Source: Flavobacteriales bacterium
GTDB lineage: Bacteria; Bacteroidota; Bacteroidia; Flavobacteriales_F; PHOS-HE28
DNA length: 64,000 nt
Assembly (NCBI GenBank): GCA_016712535.1
Contig: JADJQW010000004.1
Span: forward strand, 310,001 to 374,000
Reading direction: 5' to 3'
The notes below the pieces were generated by a model. That model searched no databases, was not told the origin of the DNA, and saw only the letters and a program-made list of their open reading frames with translations. How positions within the stretch are numbered: the first letter of the stretch is position 1; each line of letters begins with the position of its first letter. This document shows positions 27,087 to 35,549 of this stretch, piece by piece. The translations under genes and the position numbers were made by a program.

Positions 27087-27125
27087 GCGAACGATCGATC
27101 CAGCGGTCATCGATCGTCCGAACGG
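27087..27125. promoter_or_regulatory. Palindromic operator candidate between divergent genes
   Basis: CGATCGAT (27092-27099) and ATCGATCG (27109-27116) form an inverted repeat with a 9-nt spacer. It is flanked by GCGAACG (27087) and CCGAACGG (27118), which lie 31 bp apart and resemble the half-sites of the LytTR-like repeats elsewhere. It sits between the starts of 24931-27036 and 27162-30146. Confidence 0.4.
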
Positions 27126-27149
27126 TAAGCAACCGCCCCGAGGGCCGGG

Positions 27150-27157
27150 TACTTTCG
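27150..27157 (+). promoter_or_regulatory. Putative -7 promoter box of the hybrid kinase gene
   Basis: TACTTTCG with its first base 12 nt before the ATG at 27162. Transcription would start at or next to the start codon, giving a leaderless or near-leaderless mRNA. Confidence 0.5.
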
Positions 27158-27161
27158 CGCC

Positions 27162-30146
27162 ATGCTCAAACAGGCGTCGCTCGCACTGCTCTTGTGCTTG
27201 GCATCCGCCCTTTTGTGCGCACAGCACGATACCCTCCGTGCGCGAGGTGGCGGTCGTGGGGACGGAAGTGGGGGCGGGCGAGGTGACGGATCGGGCGGTG
27301 GCAGGCAGCAACAGCAGGAGGCCGCACCAGCGACACCGGCAGGACCAGTGAATGCGAAAAGCGCTGTCGCCAAGGCGCCACGCCGCGAGCGCTTCACCGG
27401 ATTGTCCATCGCCACATGTGATGGCACCGGCGACCGGTCGCCGCTTGATGGCACCGACGTTCCGCTCGATCAGCTGGCCGAATACGAACGCGCAGTTCAA
27501 GCGAATGAACGCTTGCGTATCGCCTCGAACATCGTGGACACGCTGCTTGCCAGGGGCACAGCACAGGCTCTGGTCACGTGGGCCGATACGTTGCGGACAC
27601 TCGCCGTCGCGCAGCGCGATACGGCCTTGCTCGCCATGGCGCATTTCGCCCGCGGCGACGCCCTGATCCGAGACGGCCGCAACGGCCGCGCGTTCGACGA
27701 CCTGCGCGCGGTGCTGGTGCTGTGCAGCGAGCAACGGGATCCCGTCCTCGTTGCACGCACCCACGCGCGCATCGGCGATGGGCTCATGCGCATGGGTGGT
27801 TCAACCGGGGCGATCCAACGGTACAGTGAAGTGCTCCGCATCGCACGCACCCGGCGTCTCCCTGCCGGCCTGCTCGCGCACGTGCTCAGTTCCGTCGCAT
27901 ACATACACACCGACCTGGAGAACCTCGACAGTGCAGTCACCTGTTATGAGCGCGCTGCGACGGTGGCCCACGAGGGCGGCTTGATCGAGCTGGAGGGGAG
28001 GGCGTTCATCGGCCTTGGCGATGTGGCCGGCATGCGGAACAGGCACCACGAAGCGGAAGAGCATTACCGCAGGGCCATTGCTGTGCTGCGCGCCACGGCC
28101 ATCGGACGCACCGTGCTCGAAGCCAGGCTCGCGCTGGGGGGGCTGCTCCTCATCTCCGAACGGCCTGACCGCGCGCTGCTGGAGCTTCAAGCCGCCATGC
28201 ACCTCGCCGACAGCCTGCATGTTCCCCTGTCTGCCGCTAAGGCTCGCATCCTCATGGCCGATGCCGTGGGAAAGGACCACCGACGGGCACTCGACCTGCT
28301 GCGTGATGCAGAGCGGATCTCCGCCGACAACGACCTCGGCGCCATGCGCAAGGAAGTGCTCTTGGCGAGGTCCGACCGCTACGCAGGGATGGGCCGCTTG
28401 CGCGAGGCGCACGAACTGGCCATGCAGGCCGTTGCCCTCACCGACAGTCTGAACATCGCGTTCTGGGAGGAAGGGACTCGCCGTCAATTGCAACGAAGCC
28501 AGGTCGGATTGAAGGACCGCGAGATCAACGAATTGGAGCAAAGGGGCGAAGAACAGCGCGCGCTCGCCCGGCTACAGATGGAGCGCATCCGATTGCAACG
28601 CATCCTGATCATGGCCTCGGTGATCGTCGCGCTGGTCATCCTTGGCTTGGCATTCGCCGCTTGGAGGGCTTATCGCACGCAGCGGAGGACGGCGCAGGCC
28701 TTGCAGCGAGCTCATGCGGAAGTGCTCGTCCAGAAGCAGCGCGCCGAGGAAAGCGAGCGCGCCAAGGACCGTTTCCTGGCCAACGTGAGCCATGAGATAC
28801 GCACACCGCTGAACGCCATCATGGGCTTCAGCAGCATCCTGCTGGAGGGCACCCGCGACGAGCATAGCGCACGTTACCTGCGATCCATCCGTGATGCGGG
28901 AGACAATCTCATGGCCGTGATCAACGACGTGCTCGACATCAGTCGCATGGAAGCCGGGCGGCTCACGCTGGTCCATGAGGTCTTCGACCTGCACCGATGC
29001 GCCCGGCAGTGCGGTGAGGTCCTGCAGCATCGCGCGGAACAGCAGGGCGACCAGCTCAGCATCAGGATCGCCCCGGACGTGCCGCAATGGGTGGCTGGCG
29101 ATGGCGCACGGCTCACGCAGATCCTCCTGAACCTGCTGGGGAATGCCCTCAAGTTCACCCGCGACGGCGAGGTGCGGCTGGAGATCGCGCGCTCGCCGGG
29201 CCAGGTGCGATTCCGCGTGAGCGATACCGGAATCGGCATCCCCAACGACAAGCTCTCCAGCGTATTCGAACGCTTCATCCAAGTGGATGCGAACGACCAG
29301 CGTCGCTATGGCGGCACCGGTCTCGGCCTTTCCATTGTGAGCGATTTGGTCAAGCTGCACAAGGGGTCCGTTGACGTTGAGAGCGAGCAGGGCAAGGGCA
29401 CCACCTTCAACGTGCATCTTCCTTTGGAAGAGGCCGTCGCGCCCGAACCGGCGGGGATCGCCCACCCCTCAAGCAATGGCGCGCTCAACGGCCGCACCAT
29501 CCTTGTTGCCGAGGACAACGACCTGAACGCGGCCGTGGCCGTGGAGACCCTGAAGCTGCGCTTCCCGCACTCGACCATCGTGCATGTCGGCAACGGGCGC
29601 GAAGCGGTGGAGCGGATCACGCGCGGGGACGGAAGCATCGGGCTGGTGCTGATGGACGTGCAGATGCCCGAATTGGACGGCTTGGCCGCGACCCGCCAGC
29701 TGCGTGCGAGCGGGTCCGAACTGCCCATCATCGCGCTTACCGCCAGTGTCCTGCCATCGGAGTTGTCCCAGTGCATCGAGGCCGGCATGGACGCTTGCGT
29801 GTCGAAGCCCTTCAAGGTGCAGGACCTGGTGGATGCGATTGCGCGGCTTACCGGCGATGGTGGCGCATCGAAGTCGAGCGAAGAAGAAGGGGATCTCTAT
29901 GCGGCCTTGTTCCTGCAGCTGGTCCCCGAGCGCTTGCGCGCGCTCCAGGAAGCGCACGCCGCCAAGGACCGGAAGGAAGTGCAGCGCATCGCACACGTCA
30001 TCCGTCCGCAACTCGTCCATCGCGATGAACAGGTCTTCGCCCCGCTGTGCGACGCGGTGCTCACGATGAGCGGGGATGTGCCATCCTCCCAATGGGACCC
30101 GGCGGTGCTATCGCTCATCCGGTCCATCGAAGGCACCCTGCCATGA
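27162..30146 (+). CDS. Hybrid sensor histidine kinase/response regulator with TPR sensor (994 aa)
   Basis: Order of parts: signal peptide (MLKQASLALLLCLASALLC), a Gly/Arg linker with repeated RGDGSGGG, TPR repeats to about residue 450, and one transmembrane helix near 480 (IMASVIVALVILGLAFAAW). A coiled coil leads to a HisKA domain with His near 545 (FLANVSHEIRTPLNAIMG), then HATPase motifs (NLLGNALKFTRDG, VSDTGIGIPN, YGGTGLGLSIV). A receiver follows with Asp near 832 (VLMDVQMPELDG) and Lys in CVSKPFKV. A short helical tail could be an HPt-like segment, but no clear HPt His motif is seen. It overlaps the LytTR regulator at 30143 by 4 nt. Confidence 0.93.
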   Translation: MLKQASLALLLCLASALLCAQHDTLRARGGGRGDGSGGGRGDGSGGGRQQQQEAAPATPAGPVNAKSAVAKAPRRERFTGLSIATCDGTGDRSPLDGTDVPLDQLAEYERAVQANERLRIASNIVDTLLARGTAQALVTWADTLRTLAVAQRDTALLAMAHFARGDALIRDGRNGRAFDDLRAVLVLCSEQRDPVLVARTHARIGDGLMRMGGSTGAIQRYSEVLRIARTRRLPAGLLAHVLSSVAYIHTDLENLDSAVTCYERAATVAHEGGLIELEGRAFIGLGDVAGMRNRHHEAEEHYRRAIAVLRATAIGRTVLEARLALGGLLLISERPDRALLELQAAMHLADSLHVPLSAAKARILMADAVGKDHRRALDLLRDAERISADNDLGAMRKEVLLARSDRYAGMGRLREAHELAMQAVALTDSLNIAFWEEGTRRQLQRSQVGLKDREINELEQRGEEQRALARLQMERIRLQRILIMASVIVALVILGLAFAAWRAYRTQRRTAQALQRAHAEVLVQKQRAEESERAKDRFLANVSHEIRTPLNAIMGFSSILLEGTRDEHSARYLRSIRDAGDNLMAVINDVLDISRMEAGRLTLVHEVFDLHRCARQCGEVLQHRAEQQGDQLSIRIAPDVPQWVAGDGARLTQILLNLLGNALKFTRDGEVRLEIARSPGQVRFRVSDTGIGIPNDKLSSVFERFIQVDANDQRRYGGTGLGLSIVSDLVKLHKGSVDVESEQGKGTTFNVHLPLEEAVAPEPAGIAHPSSNGALNGRTILVAEDNDLNAAVAVETLKLRFPHSTIVHVGNGREAVERITRGDGSIGLVLMDVQMPELDGLAATRQLRASGSELPIIALTASVLPSELSQCIEAGMDACVSKPFKVQDLVDAIARLTGDGGASKSSEEEGDLYAALFLQLVPERLRALQEAHAAKDRKEVQRIAHVIRPQLVHRDEQVFAPLCDAVLTMSGDVPSSQWDPAVLSLIRSIEGTLP

Positions 30147-30901
30147 GCGGACCGCTGCGCGCCGTCATCGTGGATGATGATGCGTTCTCCCGAGCGCAGG
30201 TGGAGGTCGAGTTGCGCCGTCACAACGGCACGGTAGCGGTGGTGGGCCATGGTGCGAGCGGCGCTGATGGGATCGACCTCATCACAGGGCTTGGGCCCGA
30301 CCTCGTCCTGCTGGATGTGCAAATGCCCGATATGGACGGGTTCGCCATGCTCGATGCCCTGCCCAAGCGGGATTTCGCCGTCATCTTCATCACCGGTTTC
30401 GAGGCCTACGCCATCCGCGCCATCCGCTACAGCGCGCTCGATTACCTGCTCAAGCCCATCAAGCCTGCGGAACTCGATGCGGCCATCGCGCATGTGATCG
30501 CGCAACGCGATCTGCTGCCGGCTCGCGTGGACCGCCTGCTCCTTGATCGGCCATCGCACGAGCGTGCGCCGGACACCTTGGTGATCGTGACACGCAAGGG
30601 CGACCGCCACCTGCGGACAACGGACATCATTCGGTGCGAGGCGGATCGCAACTACACCTGGTTCCACCTGTGCCGTGGCGAAAGGCTCCTGAGCAGCTAT
30701 CCCTTGAGCACCTACGAGGAATTCCTCGCGGAGAAGGAATTCCTCCGTGCGCACCGTTCGCACATCATCAATCTCCGCCATGTGCGAAGCTTCACTTCCG
30801 AGGGCCTGGTGACCATGAGCGATGGAGGCGTGATCGAAGTGAGCCGGAGGCGGAAGGCGGAAGTGCTGGAGCAGTTGCGCAATGCGTCCGAGCATTGCTG
30901 A
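30143..30901 (+). CDS. LytTR-family response regulator (252 aa)
   Basis: Receiver plus LytTR domain. The receiver has DDD at 11-13, phosphoacceptor Asp at about 58 (LVLLDVQMP), Thr in FITGFE and Lys in LLKPIKP. The LytTR part includes IIRCEADRNYTWFHL and FLRAHRSHIINLRHV. The ATG overlaps the stop of the hybrid kinase gene (ATGA), so the two are a co-translated signalling pair. It is the only LytTR gene here on the plus strand. Its likely targets are the neighbouring surface genes, but this is inferred from position only. Confidence 0.93.
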   Translation: MSGPLRAVIVDDDAFSRAQVEVELRRHNGTVAVVGHGASGADGIDLITGLGPDLVLLDVQMPDMDGFAMLDALPKRDFAVIFITGFEAYAIRAIRYSALDYLLKPIKPAELDAAIAHVIAQRDLLPARVDRLLLDRPSHERAPDTLVIVTRKGDRHLRTTDIIRCEADRNYTWFHLCRGERLLSSYPLSTYEEFLAEKEFLRAHRSHIINLRHVRSFTSEGLVTMSDGGVIEVSRRRKAEVLEQLRNASEHC

Positions 30902-31026
30902 GCCGTTGGCGTGCTGAGCTGCAAGCGGCTTGTTGCCACGGGGTGAATCCGATGGCGCGTAGCGCGAACCGGCTACTGCCGGACAGTGCTCGCGGCCATC
31001 GAGGCGCCCTTGGAGGAGCGGCGATG

Positions 31027-32238
31027 CTACTGCTTCAGCAAACGGACAGGAGGGAGACGTGCATCATCCCAGCGAAGCGTGTAGCACCCTGCCGGCAACT
31101 CAGAAAGATCCATTTGCTGGGTTGAGGATGCACGGCTACTAGCCACCAGGGCGCCCTGTGCATTGAAGAGCGTGCACAATGGGCTCACAATGCCGATCGG
31201 CAGGCGAATTGAGATCGCGCCCGTGGTAGGATTCGGGAAGACCGAGGGCTGCTGCTGCCCGACGATCGTTGAAGCCCCGGTTGAGATCGCGTATCGATAC
31301 AGCCCTTGCCCTGGGGAGTTGATGCTGTATCCGATGAAGAGATAGCCATCGCTGGCAAGGATACCGCTGCCATTAAGGTCGGCGGCGTTGAGGTTGCCGG
31401 TGATGTTGGTCCAATCGGCGCCCTCGTTCGTGGAACGGTAGAGGCTGTCGCGGAGGCCGCCTCCAGCGAAGTGCCTCGATTCCATGTACAGGCTGCTGCC
31501 GTAGCGCTTGATCTCGACCACGCCCAGGCCGAATTGCGGGAATGCCGTGAACGATGCGTACGATGCGCCGAAATCCGATGAGCGGTAAAGTGCGCCGCCC
31601 TGCGCCGTGTAATACTGGAAATTGCCCATGCGCCAGGTGTTCTCGCCATTCAGGTCGCCGGGAGCGATGCCCGTTGCCTGGGTCCAGGAAGAGGCGTTGA
31701 TCGTGCGGAAGACGCCTGCGCCGATGGTGGCAGCAAGGAAGTAAGGCCCAGCGGCGCTCATGCCGATCACATTCAAGCTGGTGAGGCCGTTGTTCACCGC
31801 GGCCCAATTGGTGCCATCGAGGGTGCGGTAGATACCTGCATTGCTGGTGTACGCGTAGAGCGCTCCGCCGTAATCGAGGAAACCGCGCACCACAGTGGCG
31901 GAGGGCGCCCCGGGAGCTTCGGTCCAGCTGTCACCGTTATCGTCCGTGTAATGGATGCAGGCCGTGGAGGCGTTCAAGCCCGCGTAGTAGCGGCCGTTGA
32001 AGAAGGCCCCGCACTCGGTGGTGTTGTTCGCGATCGGCGGATCGATCTCCTCCCAGTTGTCGCCGTTGTCGGCGCTGCGGTACAGTGCGGTAAGCGTCTT
32101 GGCGAAGACATGGCTATCGGAAGCGCCAAGGGTATAAGCGCCATTGGCCAGGTTGGAGATGCCATTGTTCACTTGCGACCACTGGGCGGTGGCGGCGGCG
32201 GTGATGGAGAATACGAGGAGGGCGCAGCTGATTCTCAT
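31027..32238 (-). CDS. T9SS cargo protein with BNR/sialidase-like repeats (403 aa)
   Basis: A secreted protein with signal peptide MRISCALLVFSITAAATAQ. The body has repeated segments of the form LYRSADNGDNWEEID, HYTDDNGDSWTEA and LYRSTNEGADWTNIT, typical of BNR/photosystem-II-stability-like propellers. The C-terminal ~75 residues are a T9SS type A signal (FPNPTTGAISIRL to VRLLKQ). Catalytic sialidase residues are not evident. The gene converges on the LytTR regulator at 30143-30901, with 125 bp between them. Confidence 0.88.
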   Translation of the reverse strand: MRISCALLVFSITAAATAQWSQVNNGISNLANGAYTLGASDSHVFAKTLTALYRSADNGDNWEEIDPPIANNTTECGAFFNGRYYAGLNASTACIHYTDDNGDSWTEAPGAPSATVVRGFLDYGGALYAYTSNAGIYRTLDGTNWAAVNNGLTSLNVIGMSAAGPYFLAATIGAGVFRTINASSWTQATGIAPGDLNGENTWRMGNFQYYTAQGGALYRSSDFGASYASFTAFPQFGLGVVEIKRYGSSLYMESRHFAGGGLRDSLYRSTNEGADWTNITGNLNAADLNGSGILASDGYLFIGYSINSPGQGLYRYAISTGASTIVGQQQPSVFPNPTTGAISIRLPIGIVSPLCTLFNAQGALVASSRASSTQQMDLSELPAGCYTLRWDDARLPPVRLLKQ

Positions 32239-32334
32239 GATTTCGGGCTTGGTGGAGAGCGAACGTATCGAATGGCTTCGACCGGTACATCGAAGAGGAC
32301 CGCGCGATGTGAACAGCTGGCGTTTGGTGACGGC

Positions 32335-32749
32335 CTAATCGATGCTGAAATAATCCGCGCTCTGGTAGTGCCCGTCGGCTTCCTTCTGCAATTGCATGAG
32401 GATGTCGTTCGCCAGGCTGCTCGCGCCGAAACGGAACCAGTGATTGCTCAACCACTCTTCACCGAGCTCCTCCTTCACCATCATCAGGTAGTGCAGCGCC
32501 TCTTTGCTCTTGCGGATGCCCCCTGCGGGCTTCATGGCGATCATATGCCCTGTCTTGAGGTAGTGATCACGGATGGCGTGCAGCATCACCAGGGTCACTT
32601 CCATCGTCGCGGCCGGATTGATCTGCGCCGTGCTCGTCTTGATGAAGTCGGCGCCGGCGGCGATGGCGATGTCGCTCGCCAGTCGCACTTTGTCGTAGGT
32701 GCCTAGCTCACCGGTCTCGAGGATCACCTTCAAGCACGCTTCGCCGCAC
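32335..32749 (-). pseudogene. 3' fragment of deoC (direct repeat of 35550-35964)
   Basis: About 410 nt encode the last ~137 residues of deoxyribose-phosphate aldolase, nearly identical to the intact gene and in the same orientation. Homology starts abruptly at CGEACLKV, where the intact protein reads CGEARLKV at about residue 171. Both active-site Lys positions are present, but the STGK motif at about 209-212 has become STAQ, which would hurt phosphate binding. The first 170 residues are missing, so it cannot be a working aldolase. Confidence 0.9.
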
Positions 32750-32951
32750 ATCGCCAACCTTGCGCACATCCGTTCCGTGAATGCGATGGACGAGACCCTA
32801 CAGCGCGACAGTAGCAAGGAGCAGTTCAGCGGGCGAAGTGAGGTGGAAATGATGGCGGCGCAGGGGCGCCGTTGAGGCGAGCTGAAGCTACCTTCCTCCT
32901 CCAGACATTTACCTCCGGAAATCATCGACCTTTATCCCCAACCCATTGGAC

Positions 32952-35444
32952 ATGAGCGCACGCTTCACGACACCGATCATCGCCATCACAGTACCAGCCT
33001 ATTGCTTGGCGCAACCCAACATCGTTGAGCGAAAGCTCGATTGGTGGGCGGCGAACGGCACTGTGCAGGCCATGGAACTGGATATACCGAATGACCGCGT
33101 CTATCTCGGAGGGGATTTTTATGAGCTGGTGCCCCCCGCGATCACTTCCTATGGTTGTCAGCTGGAGGCGGAGGGCGAAGGTTGGCCAGTGCTGCGTCAA
33201 GATCCTCCACAGCTCAACAACTACTTCAATCATGTACGCCCGAACAACAACGTTAACGCAGTTGTATCCGACGGCGCTGGCGGCTGGTACATCGGCGGCA
33301 ACTTCACGCAAGTGGGCGGCCAGCCGCGCGCGAGGCTGGCCCACATCCTGAGCAATGGCGATCTCGATCCGGATTGGCAGGCCGGCGCGGATGGCCAGGT
33401 GCGCGCCCTGGCCCTGCACAACGGCAAGCTGTATGTAGGTGGTGATTTCTCCAATGCGAGCCTTGCCCGCAATCGCATCGCGGCATTCCATGCAGTACCT
33501 GGAGTGCCCATCACGGATCCGAACGGCTACTCGAACCCTGTGGCGGAGTTCAATGGCGTGGGCCATGCGAACAACAATCAGGTCCGCGTCATCGTGCCAT
33601 CTGGCGATCTCCTTTACGTCGGAGGCTCATTCACATCCATGGGCGGCGCCACCTGCAACAGACTGATCGCATTGGATGCGACAACCGGTGATGCTACTTC
33701 CTGGGCGCCCAATGCGAATGGTGATGTGTACGCTATCGCGCTGACGGACACGACAGCGATGGTGGGTGGGGCATTCACGCAGATGAACAGCACAAGCCGT
33801 GCGCGTTTTGCCGAACTGAGCCGCTCCACGGGCGCCCTCACCACCTTCAACCCAGGAGCCAGCAATACGGTCTGGGCCCTGGCGCTTTCTGGCGACACCT
33901 TATTCTCTGCCGGTGACTTCACCACGTTCTATGGTCAGCCCAGGACCCGGCTTGCGGCCGTGAAGCGCTCACCTGCACCCGTCCTATTGAATTGGGACCC
34001 GACGGCGGATAATGTGGTGTACAGCATCGTGGTCGAGTCCGGAAGCGTGCGGTTCTCGGGGGCGTTCGTCTCTGCCGGGAACCCGGCCGTTGAACGCCGC
34101 CGCATGGCTGAGGTCGATCGGGAGAATGGCGCTACGACCAACTGGAATCCCTTTGCCTCCGGGCCAGTATTCTCAATCGCAAGGGGCGACAATGGGATCT
34201 ACGCAGGCGGAGCATTCATCGTTGTGGGTGCTCGCTCGCGCAACAACATCGCTGCGCTGGAGTTGACGAGCGGCAAGCCAAGTTCGTTCAACCCGGACGC
34301 GAACGATGCCGTTGATGATATCGAACTGTTCGCGGGTAACATCTACTTCGTTGGGACCTTCACCACGGTTGGCGGACAGACGCGCAATCGGGCGGCAGCG
34401 GTGGACATGACCGGTGCGCCGCTGCCACTCTGGCAACCCGACCTCAACTTTCCAGCCTACACGATGACCAGGGATGGCACCACGTTGTACATCGGCGGAA
34501 GCTTCACTACGGTCAGCGGCTACTCCCGTAATTATTTGGCCGCATTGGATATTGCGACTGGCGAGGTTATTCCCACATGGGCCCCCAATGCAGGCGGGCA
34601 GGTTTATGTGCTGGAGGTGAACGAGGGGTGGCTTTACGCAGGCGGCAACTTCACCAACCTCGGTACACCGCCCCAGAATAGACCTCACCTCGGTCGATTC
34701 GCGTTGGGCAATGAAACGCCAGACGCTTGGAATCCACAGGCCAGTGGTCCCGTGTACACGATCGCATTCAGGGACAACGAAGATCGGGTCTATGTAGGCG
34801 GTAGCTTTCCCAGCATCGGCGCTTCGAGCAGGGTTAACCTCGCAGCCTTGGATGCGAACTCGAACAACGTGGATGCAACGTGGGTGTGCAACGCGAACAA
34901 CGCCGTGCAGGCCCTGAAGATCTCCGGCAACACGCTTTATGTGGGTGGCTCTTTCCTCACTCTCGGCGGCCTTCCACGCCGTGGTATAGCATCTGTGAAC
35001 GCGACCACCGGGATTGTATTCCCGAACTGGTATGAGACCCTGAACAACCAAGTGTGGTCCATTGCGCGCGAGGGTGAACTGCTGATAGCTGGCGGAGACT
35101 TCACCAATTTCGAGACGGGCACGCCCGCCCTTCGCTGGCGTTTGGCGGGCTGGGAAGTGGAGTACGAGGATGAAACGACGGTTGTTGGTGATCCAAACGC
35201 CGTGCGCGAAGCAGCTGCATTTCCCAACCCCACCAGCGGCCCCCTCACCGTTGCGCTACCTGCCGGTTCGCGCATGAGCCGCATGCTCGTTCTGAATGGC
35301 CTTGGCCAAGTGGTGAGCGACGAGCGCGCGGTCACCGCGGACCGCTACACCCTCGACCTGAGCGGCGAGATGGATGGCTTGTATACGGTATTGCTCATGC
35401 AAGCAAGCACGTCACAGGCGCTGCGTGTGATCGTGCAGCATTGA
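32952..35444 (+). CDS. T9SS cargo protein with delta-60-like propeller repeats (830 aa)
   Basis: A secreted protein. The ATG at 32952 gives MSARFTTPIIAITVPAYCLA, a signal-like start; 32946 is also in frame. The body has at least ten repeats of the type LYVGGSFTSMGGATCNRLIA and IYAGGAFIVVGARSRNNIAA, each followed by a WxPNA/NPxA element. This is the pattern of delta-60 or kelch-like beta-propellers. The C-terminus has a type A sorting signal (FPNPTSGPLTVAL to RVIVQH). The gene lies on the plus strand between a deoC fragment and intact deoC, both on the minus strand, as if inserted at the deoC 3' end. Confidence 0.88.
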   Translation: MSARFTTPIIAITVPAYCLAQPNIVERKLDWWAANGTVQAMELDIPNDRVYLGGDFYELVPPAITSYGCQLEAEGEGWPVLRQDPPQLNNYFNHVRPNNNVNAVVSDGAGGWYIGGNFTQVGGQPRARLAHILSNGDLDPDWQAGADGQVRALALHNGKLYVGGDFSNASLARNRIAAFHAVPGVPITDPNGYSNPVAEFNGVGHANNNQVRVIVPSGDLLYVGGSFTSMGGATCNRLIALDATTGDATSWAPNANGDVYAIALTDTTAMVGGAFTQMNSTSRARFAELSRSTGALTTFNPGASNTVWALALSGDTLFSAGDFTTFYGQPRTRLAAVKRSPAPVLLNWDPTADNVVYSIVVESGSVRFSGAFVSAGNPAVERRRMAEVDRENGATTNWNPFASGPVFSIARGDNGIYAGGAFIVVGARSRNNIAALELTSGKPSSFNPDANDAVDDIELFAGNIYFVGTFTTVGGQTRNRAAAVDMTGAPLPLWQPDLNFPAYTMTRDGTTLYIGGSFTTVSGYSRNYLAALDIATGEVIPTWAPNAGGQVYVLEVNEGWLYAGGNFTNLGTPPQNRPHLGRFALGNETPDAWNPQASGPVYTIAFRDNEDRVYVGGSFPSIGASSRVNLAALDANSNNVDATWVCNANNAVQALKISGNTLYVGGSFLTLGGLPRRGIASVNATTGIVFPNWYETLNNQVWSIAREGELLIAGGDFTNFETGTPALRWRLAGWEVEYEDETTVVGDPNAVREAAAFPNPTSGPLTVALPAGSRMSRMLVLNGLGQVVSDERAVTADRYTLDLSGEMDGLYTVLLMQASTSQALRVIVQH

Positions 35445-35549
35445 ATCGATGATGTTCCCGGCGAAAGAGCGCGCATCACGTGCTTCTTCTTGCGCACCGC
35501 CTTCCTCGAAGGACACTCGGGGCACTGGAAACACGCAACGAGGCCGCAC

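Noticed and set aside
32750..32875. Short plus-strand frame ending at 32875 (NAMDETLQRDSSKEQFSGRS)
   Set aside because: It looks like a possible 3' end of a truncated gene at the edge of the deoC fragment, but it has no recognisable family and is too short to call.
35445..35549. Minus-strand frame with CFQCPECPSRKAVRKKK after the deoC stop
   Set aside because: The Cys pattern is suggestive of a zinc motif, but there is no start codon or ribosome-binding context and the frame lies in the gap after deoC.
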